From: JAILLW01 sp045640905
GTDB lineage: Bacteria; Bacillota; Clostridia; Lachnospirales; Lachnospiraceae
Length of the DNA stretch: 64,000 bases
Reading direction: 5' to 3'
NCBI GenBank assembly: GCA_045640905.1
Contig: JAZUFW010000058.1
Location: 20,471 to 84,470 of the forward strand
The notes beneath the pieces are model-generated. The model was given only the letters and a program-made list of their open reading frames with translations, did not search any database and was not told the DNA's origin. Position 1 is the first letter of the stretch. The number at the start of each line of letters is the position of its first letter. Shown piece after piece: positions 1 to 7,214 of the stretch. The position numbers were made by a program, and so were the translations under genes.

Positions 1-322
1 TGCCGTTGGGAATATAAGCGATGTTAACCTTCATATTGTACATCAGCGCAATATGATGCTCGCAGAAACTGAAAACATCGATATCCTTCATGACAATCAA
101 TTCATTCTCGGTAGTTTCTTCAAAACATTTATTGAACATCTCGGCTATTTCGTCGTTTGAATAGCGCATGCCCTCAAAGACTTCGTCATACATGCGTGCG
201 ACTCTGTCGGGAGTTTCCGTAAGGCCTTCTCTTTCGGGATCTTCGCCCAATGCCTCCAGAATGTCTCTGACCGATTTTTTGATTATATTCATTTGATTTT
301 CGGATAAATGCCTGTTAATCAT
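1..322 (-). CDS. folE: GTP cyclohydrolase I, N-terminal part (runs off the window edge)
   Basis: FolE converts GTP to 7,8-dihydroneopterin triphosphate, the first step to folate and, in many bacteria, queuosine. About 107 N-terminal residues are visible. I see the family segment EDPEREGLTETPDRVARMY (residues 27-45) and the zinc/active-site motif FSFCEHH (Cys87, His89, His90), followed by the strand AYIPNG at the window edge. The start is ATG at 322-320; a second in-frame ATG lies ten codons in. There is no proper Shine-Dalgarno: a TTGCAA-N17-TATAAT promoter ends only seven bases before the ATG, so the message is probably leaderless. The reading frame is intact as far as visible. Identification is firm; the C-terminal half is outside the window. 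Confidence 0.95.
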   Translation of the reverse strand, partial: MINRHLSENQMNIIKKSVRDILEALGEDPEREGLTETPDRVARMYDEVFEGMRYSNDEIAEMFNKCFEETTENELIVMKDIDVFSFCEHHIALMYNMKVNIAYIPNG

Positions 323-329
323 GCCTTGC

Positions 330-358
330 ATTATACTCTATGTGATTTTAACTTGCAA
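330..358 (-). promoter_or_regulatory. folE promoter, leaderless arrangement
   Basis: On the minus strand TTGCAA (358-353), a 17-base spacer and a perfect TATAAT (335-330) stand seven bases before the folE ATG. Transcription should begin at or one base before the A of the start codon. The promoter is seen; leaderless translation is inferred. Confidence 0.7.
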
Positions 359-438
359 AGGGAAAATAATTGGACTTTACCCGGAGTAATATCAAATCAT
401 GAACAGGAAGAAAGCGTATGGAGCTTCGGGAGGGAAAT

Positions 439-813
439 ATGAGACTAATAAAAAACAATTCGGCATTTTTGATTTTTACTGTTTTTCTTATAGCAGTGAT
501 TGCGTTCTGTATAAAAGGAACCGTAAAAGGCATGGACAAATCTTCATATTCATATGATGAGAGTATGGAAGAATACTATAGACAATGCGAAAAGGAATAT
601 GTGGCAAAGGTCAAAGAATATTTGAATGCGAACGGCTTTTCAAATGCCGGAGTAATGCTTACAAAAGTAACCGATTCAGATTTGACCAGACACTATACAT
701 TAACCGTCAATCATCATAAACTGACGAATGTGTCACAAATCGACAGCGCGGTTTCCGATATTGATTTCCCTGTAGATGATGCGGAAATAATCATAATGAC
801 AACTAATCGATGA
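439..813 (+). CDS. Small signal-anchored protein of unknown function
   Basis: A 124-residue protein that I do not recognise. Residues about 8-27 form one hydrophobic segment (AFLIFTVFLIAVIAFCI) after a short basic start, which fits a signal anchor with the rest outside the membrane. The exposed part is Tyr/Glu/Lys-rich near the anchor and then alternates charged and hydrophobic residues up to the C-terminus. I chose ATG 439 over an upstream ATG at 418 because GGGAGG sits at the right distance before it. It stands alone between divergent folE and the DUF1653 gene. No function can be assigned. Confidence 0.75.
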   Translation: MRLIKNNSAFLIFTVFLIAVIAFCIKGTVKGMDKSSYSYDESMEEYYRQCEKEYVAKVKEYLNANGFSNAGVMLTKVTDSDLTRHYTLTVNHHKLTNVSQIDSAVSDIDFPVDDAEIIIMTTNR

Positions 814-885
814 ACAGATATAATTACTGTAATCAGCATCATTATTTCTTTACTATTTATGATGATGTGGAAAGGAATTACGGTA

Positions 886-1422
886 ATGGAAATAAAAATC
901 GGTGAGATTTACAAGCATTTCAAAGGAAATATGTACAAAGTTATCTGTGTGGCCAAACACAGCGAAACAGGAGAAAAAATGGTTATATACCAGGCTCTCT
1001 ACGGCGAAAATGAAATTTACGCGCGTCCTTTGAATATGTTTTTGGAAAAGGTAGATAAAAACAAATACCCTGATGCAACACAGGAATACAGATTTGAACC
1101 TTGGAACAGTGCATCACTTTCCCCTGCGGCAAATGTATCGACAATCAGTAATGTTGAAACCGAAGTTTTGTTTGATGATGAAAATGATGAAAATCCGAAC
1201 ATAGATCCCAGAGTAATCGCTTTTCTCGATGCCAGAAATTATGATGAAAAGCTGAGCATTCTTCAGAACATGCGCAGGGATGTTACCGATGAGATGATAA
1301 ATACGATGGCGTTCGGAATAGACATAGAATTAAATGAAGGTACCTGTGAAGAAAAGTACAACGAACTTTTGAATTGTGTAATGCTTAAAGAAAAATTCGA
1401 GTGTAACAGATTGCGACAGTAA
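886..1422 (+). CDS. DUF1653 domain protein
   Basis: A 178-residue soluble protein. The N-terminal 55 residues match the DUF1653 family, a small SH3-like fold often found alone in bacteria: IGEIYKHFKGNMYKVICVA followed by a Y-Q-A-L-Y-G-E segment and A-R-P-L-N-M-F. The C-terminal 120 residues, with a D-P-R-V-I-A-F-L-D-A stretch and a predicted helical end, carry no domain I know. The start ATG 886 is preceded by AAAGGA; an upstream in-frame ATG at 859 has no ribosome site. The molecular role of the family is unknown. A single gene, followed by the SOS-like promoter region of the next gene. Confidence 0.8.
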   Translation: MEIKIGEIYKHFKGNMYKVICVAKHSETGEKMVIYQALYGENEIYARPLNMFLEKVDKNKYPDATQEYRFEPWNSASLSPAANVSTISNVETEVLFDDENDENPNIDPRVIAFLDARNYDEKLSILQNMRRDVTDEMINTMAFGIDIELNEGTCEEKYNELLNCVMLKEKFECNRLRQ

Positions 1423-1460
1423 AGCTTTATATATAAAAAACGTCGCCTCACAGGAATTAA

Positions 1461-1510
1461 GAACAAATGTTCGAAAAGGCATTGACAAAACATATGTTCG
1501 ATAGTAATAT
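1461..1510 (+). promoter_or_regulatory. Promoter with two LexA-like operators
   Basis: TTGACA (1482-1487), 17 bases and TAATAT (1505-1510) form a near-consensus sigma-A promoter. GAACAAATGTTC (1461-1472) matches the Gram-positive LexA/DinR core GAACnnnnGTTC. A second, weaker site, AAACATATGTTC (1488-1499), fills the spacer between -35 and -10. The operator placement suggests SOS repression of the downstream nucleotidase; this is inference from the sites. Confidence 0.65.
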
Positions 1511-1554
1511 TTCTTTTACAGAGAGCATCTTAAAGGATGCGTGAGGTGAACGGT

Positions 1555-2478
1555 ATGGCATATGAATTAGAAAGCAAACTTGTTATTGGAGTATCATCCA
1601 GAGCGTTATTTGATCTGACAGCCGAAAACGAAATTTTCGAGAATGAAGGAATTGATGCGTACTGCAAATATCAGGTGGAGCATGAAAATGATCTGCTTCT
1701 TCCCGGAAACGGATTCCCGCTTGTAAAGGCACTTCTTAATATTAATAAAATTCCGGGTCAGGAAGGAAGAGTCGAAGTTATAGTAATGTCACATAATTCT
1801 CCGGACACTTCTCTGAGAGTGTTCAATGCCATTGAACACTACGGACTTGATATTACCAGGGCCGTATTGGCATCCGGAGCGCCTTTGACTCCGTATTTGG
1901 AGGCATTTAATACGGACCTTTACCTTTCGGCAGATGAATCAGATGTTCAATCGGCTATTGATTGCGGCATAGCTGCAGGTATCATATGCTGTGATACCAT
2001 TCAAACTCCGGTCAGAAATGAGGACGGAGATATTTCCCAAATCAGAATTGCCTTTGATGGGGATGCAGTTCTATTTTCCGATGATTCCGAGCAGATATAT
2101 CAGGCAGAAGGCTTGGAAGCTTTTGAAGAAAATGAACGCAGACTGGCGAAGGACCCTATGAAAGCGGGGCCCTTTGCCAAGTTCCTTAAGACCATTTCGG
2201 ACCTTCAAAAAGAACTGCCGCAGAACGAAGCGCCTATCAGAACCGCACTGGTTACCGCACGTTCCGCACCTTCACACGAACGTGTAATCAGAACTTTGAG
2301 AGCCTGGAATGTGCGTATTGATGAAGCGTTCTTCCTTGGCGGAGTTACCAAGAGAGATGTGCTTAAAGCGTTTGGAGCACATATATTCTTTGACGACCAG
2401 GCGGTACATACTACACCCGCTTCAACGGTGGTCCCTTCGGCCAGAGTTCCGTACAAAAATAAGAAACGTGATCCCTAA
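1555..2478 (+). CDS. 5'-nucleotidase of the cytosolic NT5C1-like family
   Basis: A 307-residue cytosolic protein resembling the 5'-nucleotidase family PF06189, which dephosphorylates nucleoside monophosphates. The family signature runs from about residue 9: LVIGVSSRALFDL, then E-N-E-I-F and A-Y-C-K-Y-Q. VMSHNSPDTSLRVFNAIEHY (about 81-100) and R-A-V-L-A-S-G-A-P follow, and the C-terminal FFDDQAVH is the conserved metal-binding Asp region. ATG 1555 is chosen because GAGGTGA lies just upstream; the ATG at 1537 has no such site. The gene has its own promoter with LexA-like boxes and ends at a bidirectional hairpin, so it is monocistronic. An SOS-controlled nucleotidase could adjust nucleotide pools after DNA damage; that link is inference. 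Confidence 0.85.
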   Translation: MAYELESKLVIGVSSRALFDLTAENEIFENEGIDAYCKYQVEHENDLLLPGNGFPLVKALLNINKIPGQEGRVEVIVMSHNSPDTSLRVFNAIEHYGLDITRAVLASGAPLTPYLEAFNTDLYLSADESDVQSAIDCGIAAGIICCDTIQTPVRNEDGDISQIRIAFDGDAVLFSDDSEQIYQAEGLEAFEENERRLAKDPMKAGPFAKFLKTISDLQKELPQNEAPIRTALVTARSAPSHERVIRTLRAWNVRIDEAFFLGGVTKRDVLKAFGAHIFFDDQAVHTTPASTVVPSARVPYKNKKRDP

Positions 2479-2486
2479 AATTTGTT

Positions 2487-2512
2487 AAAGCCATGGCAAA
2501 TGCCATGGCTTT
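2487..2512. terminator. Hairpin between convergent genes
   Basis: An 11-base-pair perfect stem (AAAGCCATGGC / GCCATGGCTTT) with an AAAT loop sits between the nucleotidase and the lipid kinase, which converge here. The U-tract is short on either strand, so it may act weakly in both directions. Confidence 0.6.
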
Positions 2513-2536
2513 ATCTCGATTGTGTGATGGGTTGTT

Positions 2537-3511
2537 TTATTTTAGTAACTGTATTTTTTCTTTTTCACAGGTGATGGTAACCGATGTACTCTTCATGGTA
2601 ACTTCACCATCGGTGTGAACCCAGCACGGAGCTGAGGTTTCCAGTTTGACTTTCTTTCCGGAGTATTTATTGATCCCTTTAAATTTCAAATGCTTTCCTT
2701 TGGTAGCGGAAGGTAAAGCTCTTAAAACGTTAAATTTGGACATGTTGTTTACTGTACAAATTTCTAAAATTCCGTCCGTATAATCAGCGTGGGGACAAAA
2801 CATAAATCCGCCGCCCTCGTACTGATGAACCATACATGTTACAAAAAGAAAATTCGGAAGTTTTATTTTTTTGTTGTCATCTATGGTCATAAAACAGTCA
2901 CAGTTCTTTGTGAATAAGATCTGTTTCAGTGCTACGACCAAATATATGAGTTTTCCCAATCCCAATTTATTCAGAACTGTTTTTAACGGAGAAACCATTG
3001 CTTCTTCGCAAATGGCCGCATCGAAACCGATTCCCATACTGACATCGAAATATCGTTTGCTGATGATGTTTTCTTCGTGCTTTGAAGAATATTCTCTGGA
3101 CACTTCATTATATTGAAGACATCCCAAGTCCATATAGTGCGGTGTCTTGCAGTTGATGATGTTCAAAAGACATTCTTTGGGGTCATCGGGAAGTTTCAGG
3201 TCACGGGATAAATCATTGCTGGAACCTGTGGGGACGTAGCCAATCTGGACGCGACTGAAATCGGAAATACCCTGGAGAGCCTCGTTCATGGTGCCGTCAC
3301 CGCCGAGAACAATCAACTTAATTACTTCGTCGGATTCTTTCGACAGTTCTGATGATGTTATTTCTCTGGCCAATTCAATGACGTTTCCTGCTTTTTTTGA
3401 AAAATGTACTTTGTAATCGACACCGTTGTCACACAGAACAGGCTCGATATCTGACCATAGTTTTTTACCTTTTCCGGTTCTTGAGGCCGGGTTTACGATT
3501 ACGTGATACAT
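2537..3511 (-). CDS. Diacylglycerol/lipid kinase (YegS/DgkB type)
   Basis: A 324-residue ATP-dependent lipid kinase of the diacylglycerol kinase catalytic family. Seen motifs are VIVNPASRTGKGKK near residues 4-17, the nucleotide-binding VLGGDGTMNEALQG (about 62-75) and GYVPTGSSNDLSRDL (about 85-99). The C-terminal half contains G-I-G-F-D-A and an H-T-D-G-E segment typical of YegS-like proteins. It probably phosphorylates diacylglycerol or a related lipid at the membrane face. ATG 3511 is preceded by AAAGGAA; an in-frame ATG further upstream at 3565 lies inside the repeat region and lacks a ribosome site. Monocistronic, convergent with the nucleotidase. The exact lipid substrate cannot be read from sequence. 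Confidence 0.88.
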   Translation of the reverse strand: MYHVIVNPASRTGKGKKLWSDIEPVLCDNGVDYKVHFSKKAGNVIELAREITSSELSKESDEVIKLIVLGGDGTMNEALQGISDFSRVQIGYVPTGSSNDLSRDLKLPDDPKECLLNIINCKTPHYMDLGCLQYNEVSREYSSKHEENIISKRYFDVSMGIGFDAAICEEAMVSPLKTVLNKLGLGKLIYLVVALKQILFTKNCDCFMTIDDNKKIKLPNFLFVTCMVHQYEGGGFMFCPHADYTDGILEICTVNNMSKFNVLRALPSATKGKHLKFKGINKYSGKKVKLETSAPCWVHTDGEVTMKSTSVTITCEKEKIQLLK

Positions 3512-3542
3512 GGGAATGTTCCTTTCAATATATATAGTTTCA

Positions 3543-3805
3543 CAGTACTCCACTTTCATTCGCAAGCGGATTGCTCATATCGTGGAGTCCCTGCTTCGCA
3601 ACTATTCACAGTCCTCCACTTTCATTCGCAATCATCGCTGCTGCGCAGCTTCAAAGCTTGCTTCGCAAGCGGATTGCTCATATCGTGGAGTCCCTGCTTC
3701 GCAACTATTCACAGTACTCCACTTTCATTCGCAATCATCGCTGCTGCGCAGCTTCAAAGCTTGGTTCGCAAGCGGAGTGCTCATATGGTGGAGTCCCCGC
3801 TTCGC
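3543..3805. repeat. Three tandem copies of a palindrome-rich repeat
   Basis: Copies begin at 3543 (66 bases), 3609 (103) and 3712 (about 94). Each starts CAGTACTCCACTTTCATTCG or a one-base variant and ends near GTGGAGTCCCTGCTTCGCA. The first copy lacks an internal 37-base segment that the other two have (TCATCGCTGCTGCGCAGCTT and following). Each copy can fold on ACTCCAC...GTGGAGT, with inner stems GCAA/TTGC and GCTGCTGCGCAGC. Copies 1 and 2 end in ACTATTCACAG, which recurs inverted at 4040 and 54293. The repeat is open in several frames but has no ribosome site or protein-like content, so I do not call it coding. Confidence 0.85.
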
Positions 3806-3809
3806 AGGT

Positions 3810-4039
3810 TTGATATATGAGCAATGCTTGTCTCTTACATGCAAGCATGACGATATTAGTGCTTCAGTTTTTAATTAACCGGACTTTATTGCTTGCCTGT
3901 TTCCGCGATAGTACAGATTCAAAAAGCCTCGACAATGCCCGCATTGCCTTCGTTTTTTGAACTGCACTCTCACAAAAACATTCGGCGCAAAAAGTCCACT
4001 TATTAAGAAACTGAATCACTAGCATTTCTCATATATCAA
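3810..4039. repeat. Segment bounded by 22-base inverted repeats
   Basis: TTGATATATGAGCAATGCTT at 3810 (22-base match ending 3831) and its inverse at 4018-4039 agree at 20 of 22 positions and enclose about 186 bases. No coding frame with a ribosome site is visible inside. It lies directly after the tandem repeats and is followed by CTGTGAATAGT (4040-4050), the inverse of the repeat-end motif. This resembles a MITE or other small non-autonomous element, but no target duplication is clear. Confidence 0.55.
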
Positions 4040-4072
4040 CTGTGAATAGTGACATTATGTACGATGTTATTA

Positions 4073-4101
4073 TAGTCAATAAAAATAAATTATGCTATAC
4101 T
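4073..4101 (+). promoter_or_regulatory. glyA promoter with extended -10
   Basis: TGCTATACT (4093-4101) is an extended -10 element; a poor -35 (TAGTCA, 4073-4078) lies 17 bases upstream. A run of A/T separates it from the AAAGGAGAG ribosome site of glyA. Confidence 0.55.
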
Positions 4102-4154
4102 TTTTCAGGAACGCTCGGGCGTTCTTTAAAAATGCATAAAAGGAGAGTATCGAA

Positions 4155-5393
4155 ATGTATTCATTGGATGAAGTTAGAAACGTTGATCCCGAAGTTGCAC
4201 AGGCAATTGTGGATGAACAGGAAAGACAGAATTCCCATATAGAGCTTATTGCCTCTGAGAACTGGGTATCTAAAGCTGTTATGGCTGCAATGGGAAGCCC
4301 CTTAACCAACAAATATGCGGAAGGTTATCCCGGAAAGAGATATTACGGCGGATGCGACTGCGTTGATGTTGTTGAAGAGTTAGCCAGAGAAAGAGCCAAG
4401 GAATTATTCCATTGCGATTATGTTAATGTTCAGCCCCATTCCGGCGCACAGGCCAATATGGCAGTTTTCTTCGCAGTAATGGAACCCGGTGATACATTTA
4501 TGGGAATGAACCTTGATCATGGCGGACATTTGTCACACGGTTCACCGGTTAATATGTCAGGAAAGTATTTTAACTGTGTGCCTTACGGTGTAAATGATGA
4601 AGGTTTTATAGATTATGATGAAGTAAGAAGGATTGCTCTTGAATGCAAACCCAAGATGATAGTTGCGGGTGCAAGCGCATATGCCAGAAAGATTGATTTT
4701 AAGAAATTCCGTGAAATCTGTGATGAAGTAGGCGCTGTAATGATGGTAGATATTGCACATATAGCAGGTTTGGTTGCTACAGGTTACCATGAAAGCCCTA
4801 TTCCTTATGCTGACGTTGTTACCACTACAACTCACAAGACATTGCGCGGACCCAGAGGCGGTATGATTATGTGTAATCAGGCTGCTGCAGATAAGTATAA
4901 CTTCAACAAGGCTATATTCCCCGGTATTCAGGGTGGCCCTTTGATGCATGTTATCGCTGCCAAGGCAGTTTGCTTTAAAGAAGCATTAAGCCCCGAATTT
5001 AAGCAATATGCAAAGAATATTATTGATAATGCACAGGCATTGGCCAATGGATTATTAAAGAGAGGTTTGAGCATTGTTTCCGGAGGAACAGATAATCATT
5101 TGATGCTTTTGGATCTTCGCCCTCAGGGATTAACAGGTAAGGAAATCGAGAAACTTCTTGATGAAGCACATATTACCGCAAACAAGAATACAGTTCCCAA
5201 TGATCCTCAAAAGCCTTTTGTAACCAGCGGTATCAGACTTGGAACACCTGCCGTAACATCCAGAGGCATGAATACGGAGGATATGGATCGCATAGCTGAA
5301 GCTATTTCGTTCATTGTTAAGGAAGGAACTGACGGTGTACCCAAGGCCAGAGCTATCGTAGATGAACTTACAAAGAAGTATCCTTTGATTTAG
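4155..5393 (+). CDS. glyA: Serine hydroxymethyltransferase
   Basis: GlyA is the PLP enzyme that interconverts serine plus tetrahydrofolate with glycine plus 5,10-methylene-tetrahydrofolate, the main source of one-carbon units, including those used by ThyA (28795-29643). At 412 residues it has the usual length. Conserved parts are IELIASENWVSKAV (about 29-42), NKYAEGYPGKRYYGG (about 52-66), VDIAHIAGLVA, and TTTTHKTLRGPRGG with the PLP Lys at residue 228. The ATG follows an AAAGGAGAG ribosome site. It is transcribed alone from an extended -10 promoter and stopped by a 15-base-pair terminator hairpin. Confidence 0.98.
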   Translation: MYSLDEVRNVDPEVAQAIVDEQERQNSHIELIASENWVSKAVMAAMGSPLTNKYAEGYPGKRYYGGCDCVDVVEELARERAKELFHCDYVNVQPHSGAQANMAVFFAVMEPGDTFMGMNLDHGGHLSHGSPVNMSGKYFNCVPYGVNDEGFIDYDEVRRIALECKPKMIVAGASAYARKIDFKKFREICDEVGAVMMVDIAHIAGLVATGYHESPIPYADVVTTTTHKTLRGPRGGMIMCNQAAADKYNFNKAIFPGIQGGPLMHVIAAKAVCFKEALSPEFKQYAKNIIDNAQALANGLLKRGLSIVSGGTDNHLMLLDLRPQGLTGKEIEKLLDEAHITANKNTVPNDPQKPFVTSGIRLGTPAVTSRGMNTEDMDRIAEAISFIVKEGTDGVPKARAIVDELTKKYPLI

Positions 5394-5414
5394 TATATTT
5401 TAATAAATTAACGT

Positions 5415-5448
5415 AAAATCGCGTAGGCTGCCAAGCCTACGCGATTTT
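5415..5448 (+). terminator. glyA rho-independent terminator
   Basis: A perfect 15-base-pair stem (AAAATCGCGTAGGCT / AGCCTACGCGATTTT) with loop GCCA ends in TTTT 22 bases after the glyA stop codon. The A/T base of the stem makes it active in both directions in principle. Confidence 0.85.
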
Positions 5449-5563
5449 AGTTTGAACCATTTGAAAAAATCAAACAATTCAATCAATTTAAACTATTAAA
5501 TCAAATAATAATATAAAATATCAAACAACTTTCGAAAAACTTAAAATATTTTTAAAAATTGTA

Positions 5564-5591
5564 TTGACAAATAATATACTGATGTTATAAT
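5564..5591 (+). promoter_or_regulatory. Strong sigma-A promoter of the intergenic RNA
   Basis: Perfect TTGACA (5564-5569) and perfect TATAAT (5586-5591) are separated by 16 bases in a very A/T-rich context. It is one of the best-matching promoters in the window, yet no gene starts within 400 bases downstream. Confidence 0.8.
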
Positions 5592-5597
5592 GAGTAC

Positions 5598-5942
5598 ATA
5601 AACAAGAAACAAGTACAACACATATAAAACACATAAACACAAGAAGTAATTCTTGAGAAAGAGAGGTACACTCCCCCAAACACATAAACAGATTTCCGGT
5701 AGTCATACCCGGAGATCCATAGAAATTAAAATAGAGGGTCGATCGCAGAGAGCTACGTATTTTTGAGACGAGATTATCACAGGATAACGTCAAACATGTT
5801 AATACACAAATGGTAGTGAGGACAGAGCGAGGACGCGGACAACTTCATAGGAACTTATCAATTAGCAACTAATAAGAGAGGTACAGTCCATTGGAAAGTA
5901 TAGTTTAGAAGCGGGTATCGAATTTGATGCCCGCTTCGTTGT
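5598..5942 (+). ncRNA. Candidate structured non-coding RNA of about 345 nt, family not recognised
   Basis: The region between glyA and the gene at 6002 has a consensus promoter, a hairpin end at 5908-5937 and no open frame with a ribosome site. The transcript would begin with an A/C-rich unstructured stretch (5598-5638) and then fold locally: CAAGAA/TTCTTG (5639-5654), a 9-bp stem GATTTCCGG/CCGGAGATC (about 5691-5717), GACG...TTATC/GATAA...CGTC (about 5767-5791), and CTTA...ATTAG/CTAAT...AAG (about 5853-5875). A motif GAGAGGTACA occurs twice, at about 5661 and 5876. I do not see conserved cores of tmRNA, RNase P, SRP RNA or a common riboswitch. It could be 6S-like or a new family. Confidence 0.55.
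5908..5937 (+). terminator. Hairpin ending the intergenic RNA
   Basis: GAAGCGGG pairs with CCCGCTTC around an inner TATC/GATG extension. The following bases (GTTGTTGCATT) are only moderately U-rich, so termination may be leaky into the gene at 6002. Confidence 0.55.
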
Positions 5943-6001
5943 TGCATTCCTAAAAATGTGGTAAAATACCTTTGATTTATGGAAAGAACAGGAGATTTAT
6001 T

Positions 6002-6295
6002 ATGGCTAGAGATATTGATGAAGAATTTGATGATTACAAAGATTCCTATGATGACGACTTCGATGATGAAGTTGCACGAAGAGAATACAGAAGAAAAAGA
6101 CGTGTACGTAATCATGCAATATCGATTGTGGTAACGATAATTCTCTTGGGAGGAATTGCATTCGGTGTGTATACGGGTGTTTCTATGATTCTGGATCAGG
6201 TAAACGCGCAAAAGGCGGCAGATGCAGCAGCCTCACAGGTTCAGGAACTGTCCGAAGACGAACAGATAGTGATAGAAGGACCGGATGCTCAATAA
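6002..6295 (+). CDS. Small single-pass membrane protein with acidic N-terminus
   Basis: A 97-residue protein I do not recognise. The first 28 residues are strikingly acidic (RDIDEEFDDYKDSYDDDFDD), then a basic stretch REYRRKRRVRN leads into one transmembrane segment at about residues 40-63. The remaining 35 residues, Ala/Gln/Glu-rich, would lie outside under the positive-inside rule. ATG 6002 follows AGGAGA; an in-frame ATG at 5972 is far from any ribosome site. A TAAAAT -10-like element at 5962 precedes it. It stands directly before the SGNH/MBOAT cassette (47 bases) and may be an accessory membrane component of it; that is only context. Confidence 0.75.
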   Translation: MARDIDEEFDDYKDSYDDDFDDEVARREYRRKRRVRNHAISIVVTIILLGGIAFGVYTGVSMILDQVNAQKAADAAASQVQELSEDEQIVIEGPDAQ

Positions 6296-6342
6296 TAATC
6301 CTGTTTGCGTAACCGGCAGGAGTAAAGATTAGAGGCGATATT

Positions 6343-7206
6343 GTGAAAAAAGTATTTAGTTCGATTGTGACTGTTTTGGTGACATTCGCATTGGTTGCAG
6401 GACTTTCATTGGTTCCTAAAACTGATGTTAATGCTGCAAAGAAACAGAAAGTATCTGAAGAACAGCAGCATGTATACGATTTAATCGCTTACAGAGATTC
6501 TTTGATTGCACAGGGGAATTCGGATCCGGAATATATAAAATATGTTAATTCCGTGATAGATGCCGAGCAGAAAGCAATTGATGATAAAGCTGCCATGGAA
6601 GCAGCACTCGCCCAGCAGCAACAGGCACTTAAGGAAGCACAGGCATTAAAGGCTGCGCAGCAGAAAGAAGTCCTGAAAGCGATGGGTGTTAAAAACGGAG
6701 ATTTGGCAGCAGCTGCCAAAAAGTCCACGAAAGGTGTTTTCATGATCGGCGATTCGAGATTTGTTGATATGCGTAATGTGGTAGGAACGAACGGAGCATC
6801 TATAGTGGCTGCAGGCTGGATGGGATACGACTGGATGTGTGATACGGCCATTCCCTATGTTGACCCGTATATAGGAAAAGGCTCAAGAGTCGTTATCAAT
6901 TTAGGCGTTAACGATATGTATAATGCTGATAAATACATAGCTACCGTCAATGCGAAAGCCGCCGAGTGGGCACAACGAGGAGCAAGGGTTTACTATGCAA
7001 CTGTTAATCCTTCAGACCCGGGAGCCAGCAAGTCGGATTATGCTATTACCGAATTTAACAATAAATTGAAGGCCGGACTTTCCGGTGTCGGAATTATTGA
7101 TACCAATACTTTCTTAAAGGGATACGGGTACACTACTACCGACTGCCTTCACTATGATGCTATGACCAGCTACAACGTCTATTGTTATATTATGAGTCAG
7201 ATTTAA
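6343..7206 (+). CDS. Secreted SGNH-hydrolase-like protein with N-terminal coiled coil
   Basis: A 287-residue exported protein. Residues 1-31 are a signal peptide (KKVFSSIVTVLVTFALVAG...VNA). Residues about 38-125 are a Gln/Ala/Lys-rich probable coiled coil. The rest is an SGNH/GDSL esterase-acyltransferase fold: MIGDSRF with nucleophile Ser138, the NLGVNDMY block, and DCLHYD with Asp267 and His270 as the other catalytic residues. It starts with GTG (an AGAGGCGA site precedes it). The MBOAT gene follows nine bases after its stop. Such SGNH proteins typically transfer or remove O-acetyl groups on wall or exopolysaccharide glycans together with an MBOAT partner; the actual glycan is unknown. Confidence 0.8.
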   Translation: MKKVFSSIVTVLVTFALVAGLSLVPKTDVNAAKKQKVSEEQQHVYDLIAYRDSLIAQGNSDPEYIKYVNSVIDAEQKAIDDKAAMEAALAQQQQALKEAQALKAAQQKEVLKAMGVKNGDLAAAAKKSTKGVFMIGDSRFVDMRNVVGTNGASIVAAGWMGYDWMCDTAIPYVDPYIGKGSRVVINLGVNDMYNADKYIATVNAKAAEWAQRGARVYYATVNPSDPGASKSDYAITEFNNKLKAGLSGVGIIDTNTFLKGYGYTTTDCLHYDAMTSYNVYCYIMSQI

Positions 7207-7214
7207 TAGGTTTT

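Noticed and set aside
3543..3805. Possible CRISPR array
   Set aside because: Units vary in length by an internal block, have no unique spacers and no cas genes are near.
3503..3878. Three overlapping open frames of 80-122 codons
   Set aside because: They run through the tandem repeats, share identical peptide blocks because the DNA repeats, and have no ribosome sites.
5521..5793. Minus-strand frame of 90 codons in the glyA-6002 gap
   Set aside because: No ribosome site, A/T-driven Phe/Leu/Ser content, and it opposes a consensus promoter on the plus strand.
5598..5942. T-box, tmRNA, RNase P or SRP RNA
   Set aside because: I looked for the T-box TGG core, a tag-peptide frame, the RNase P conserved core and the SRP loop and found none.
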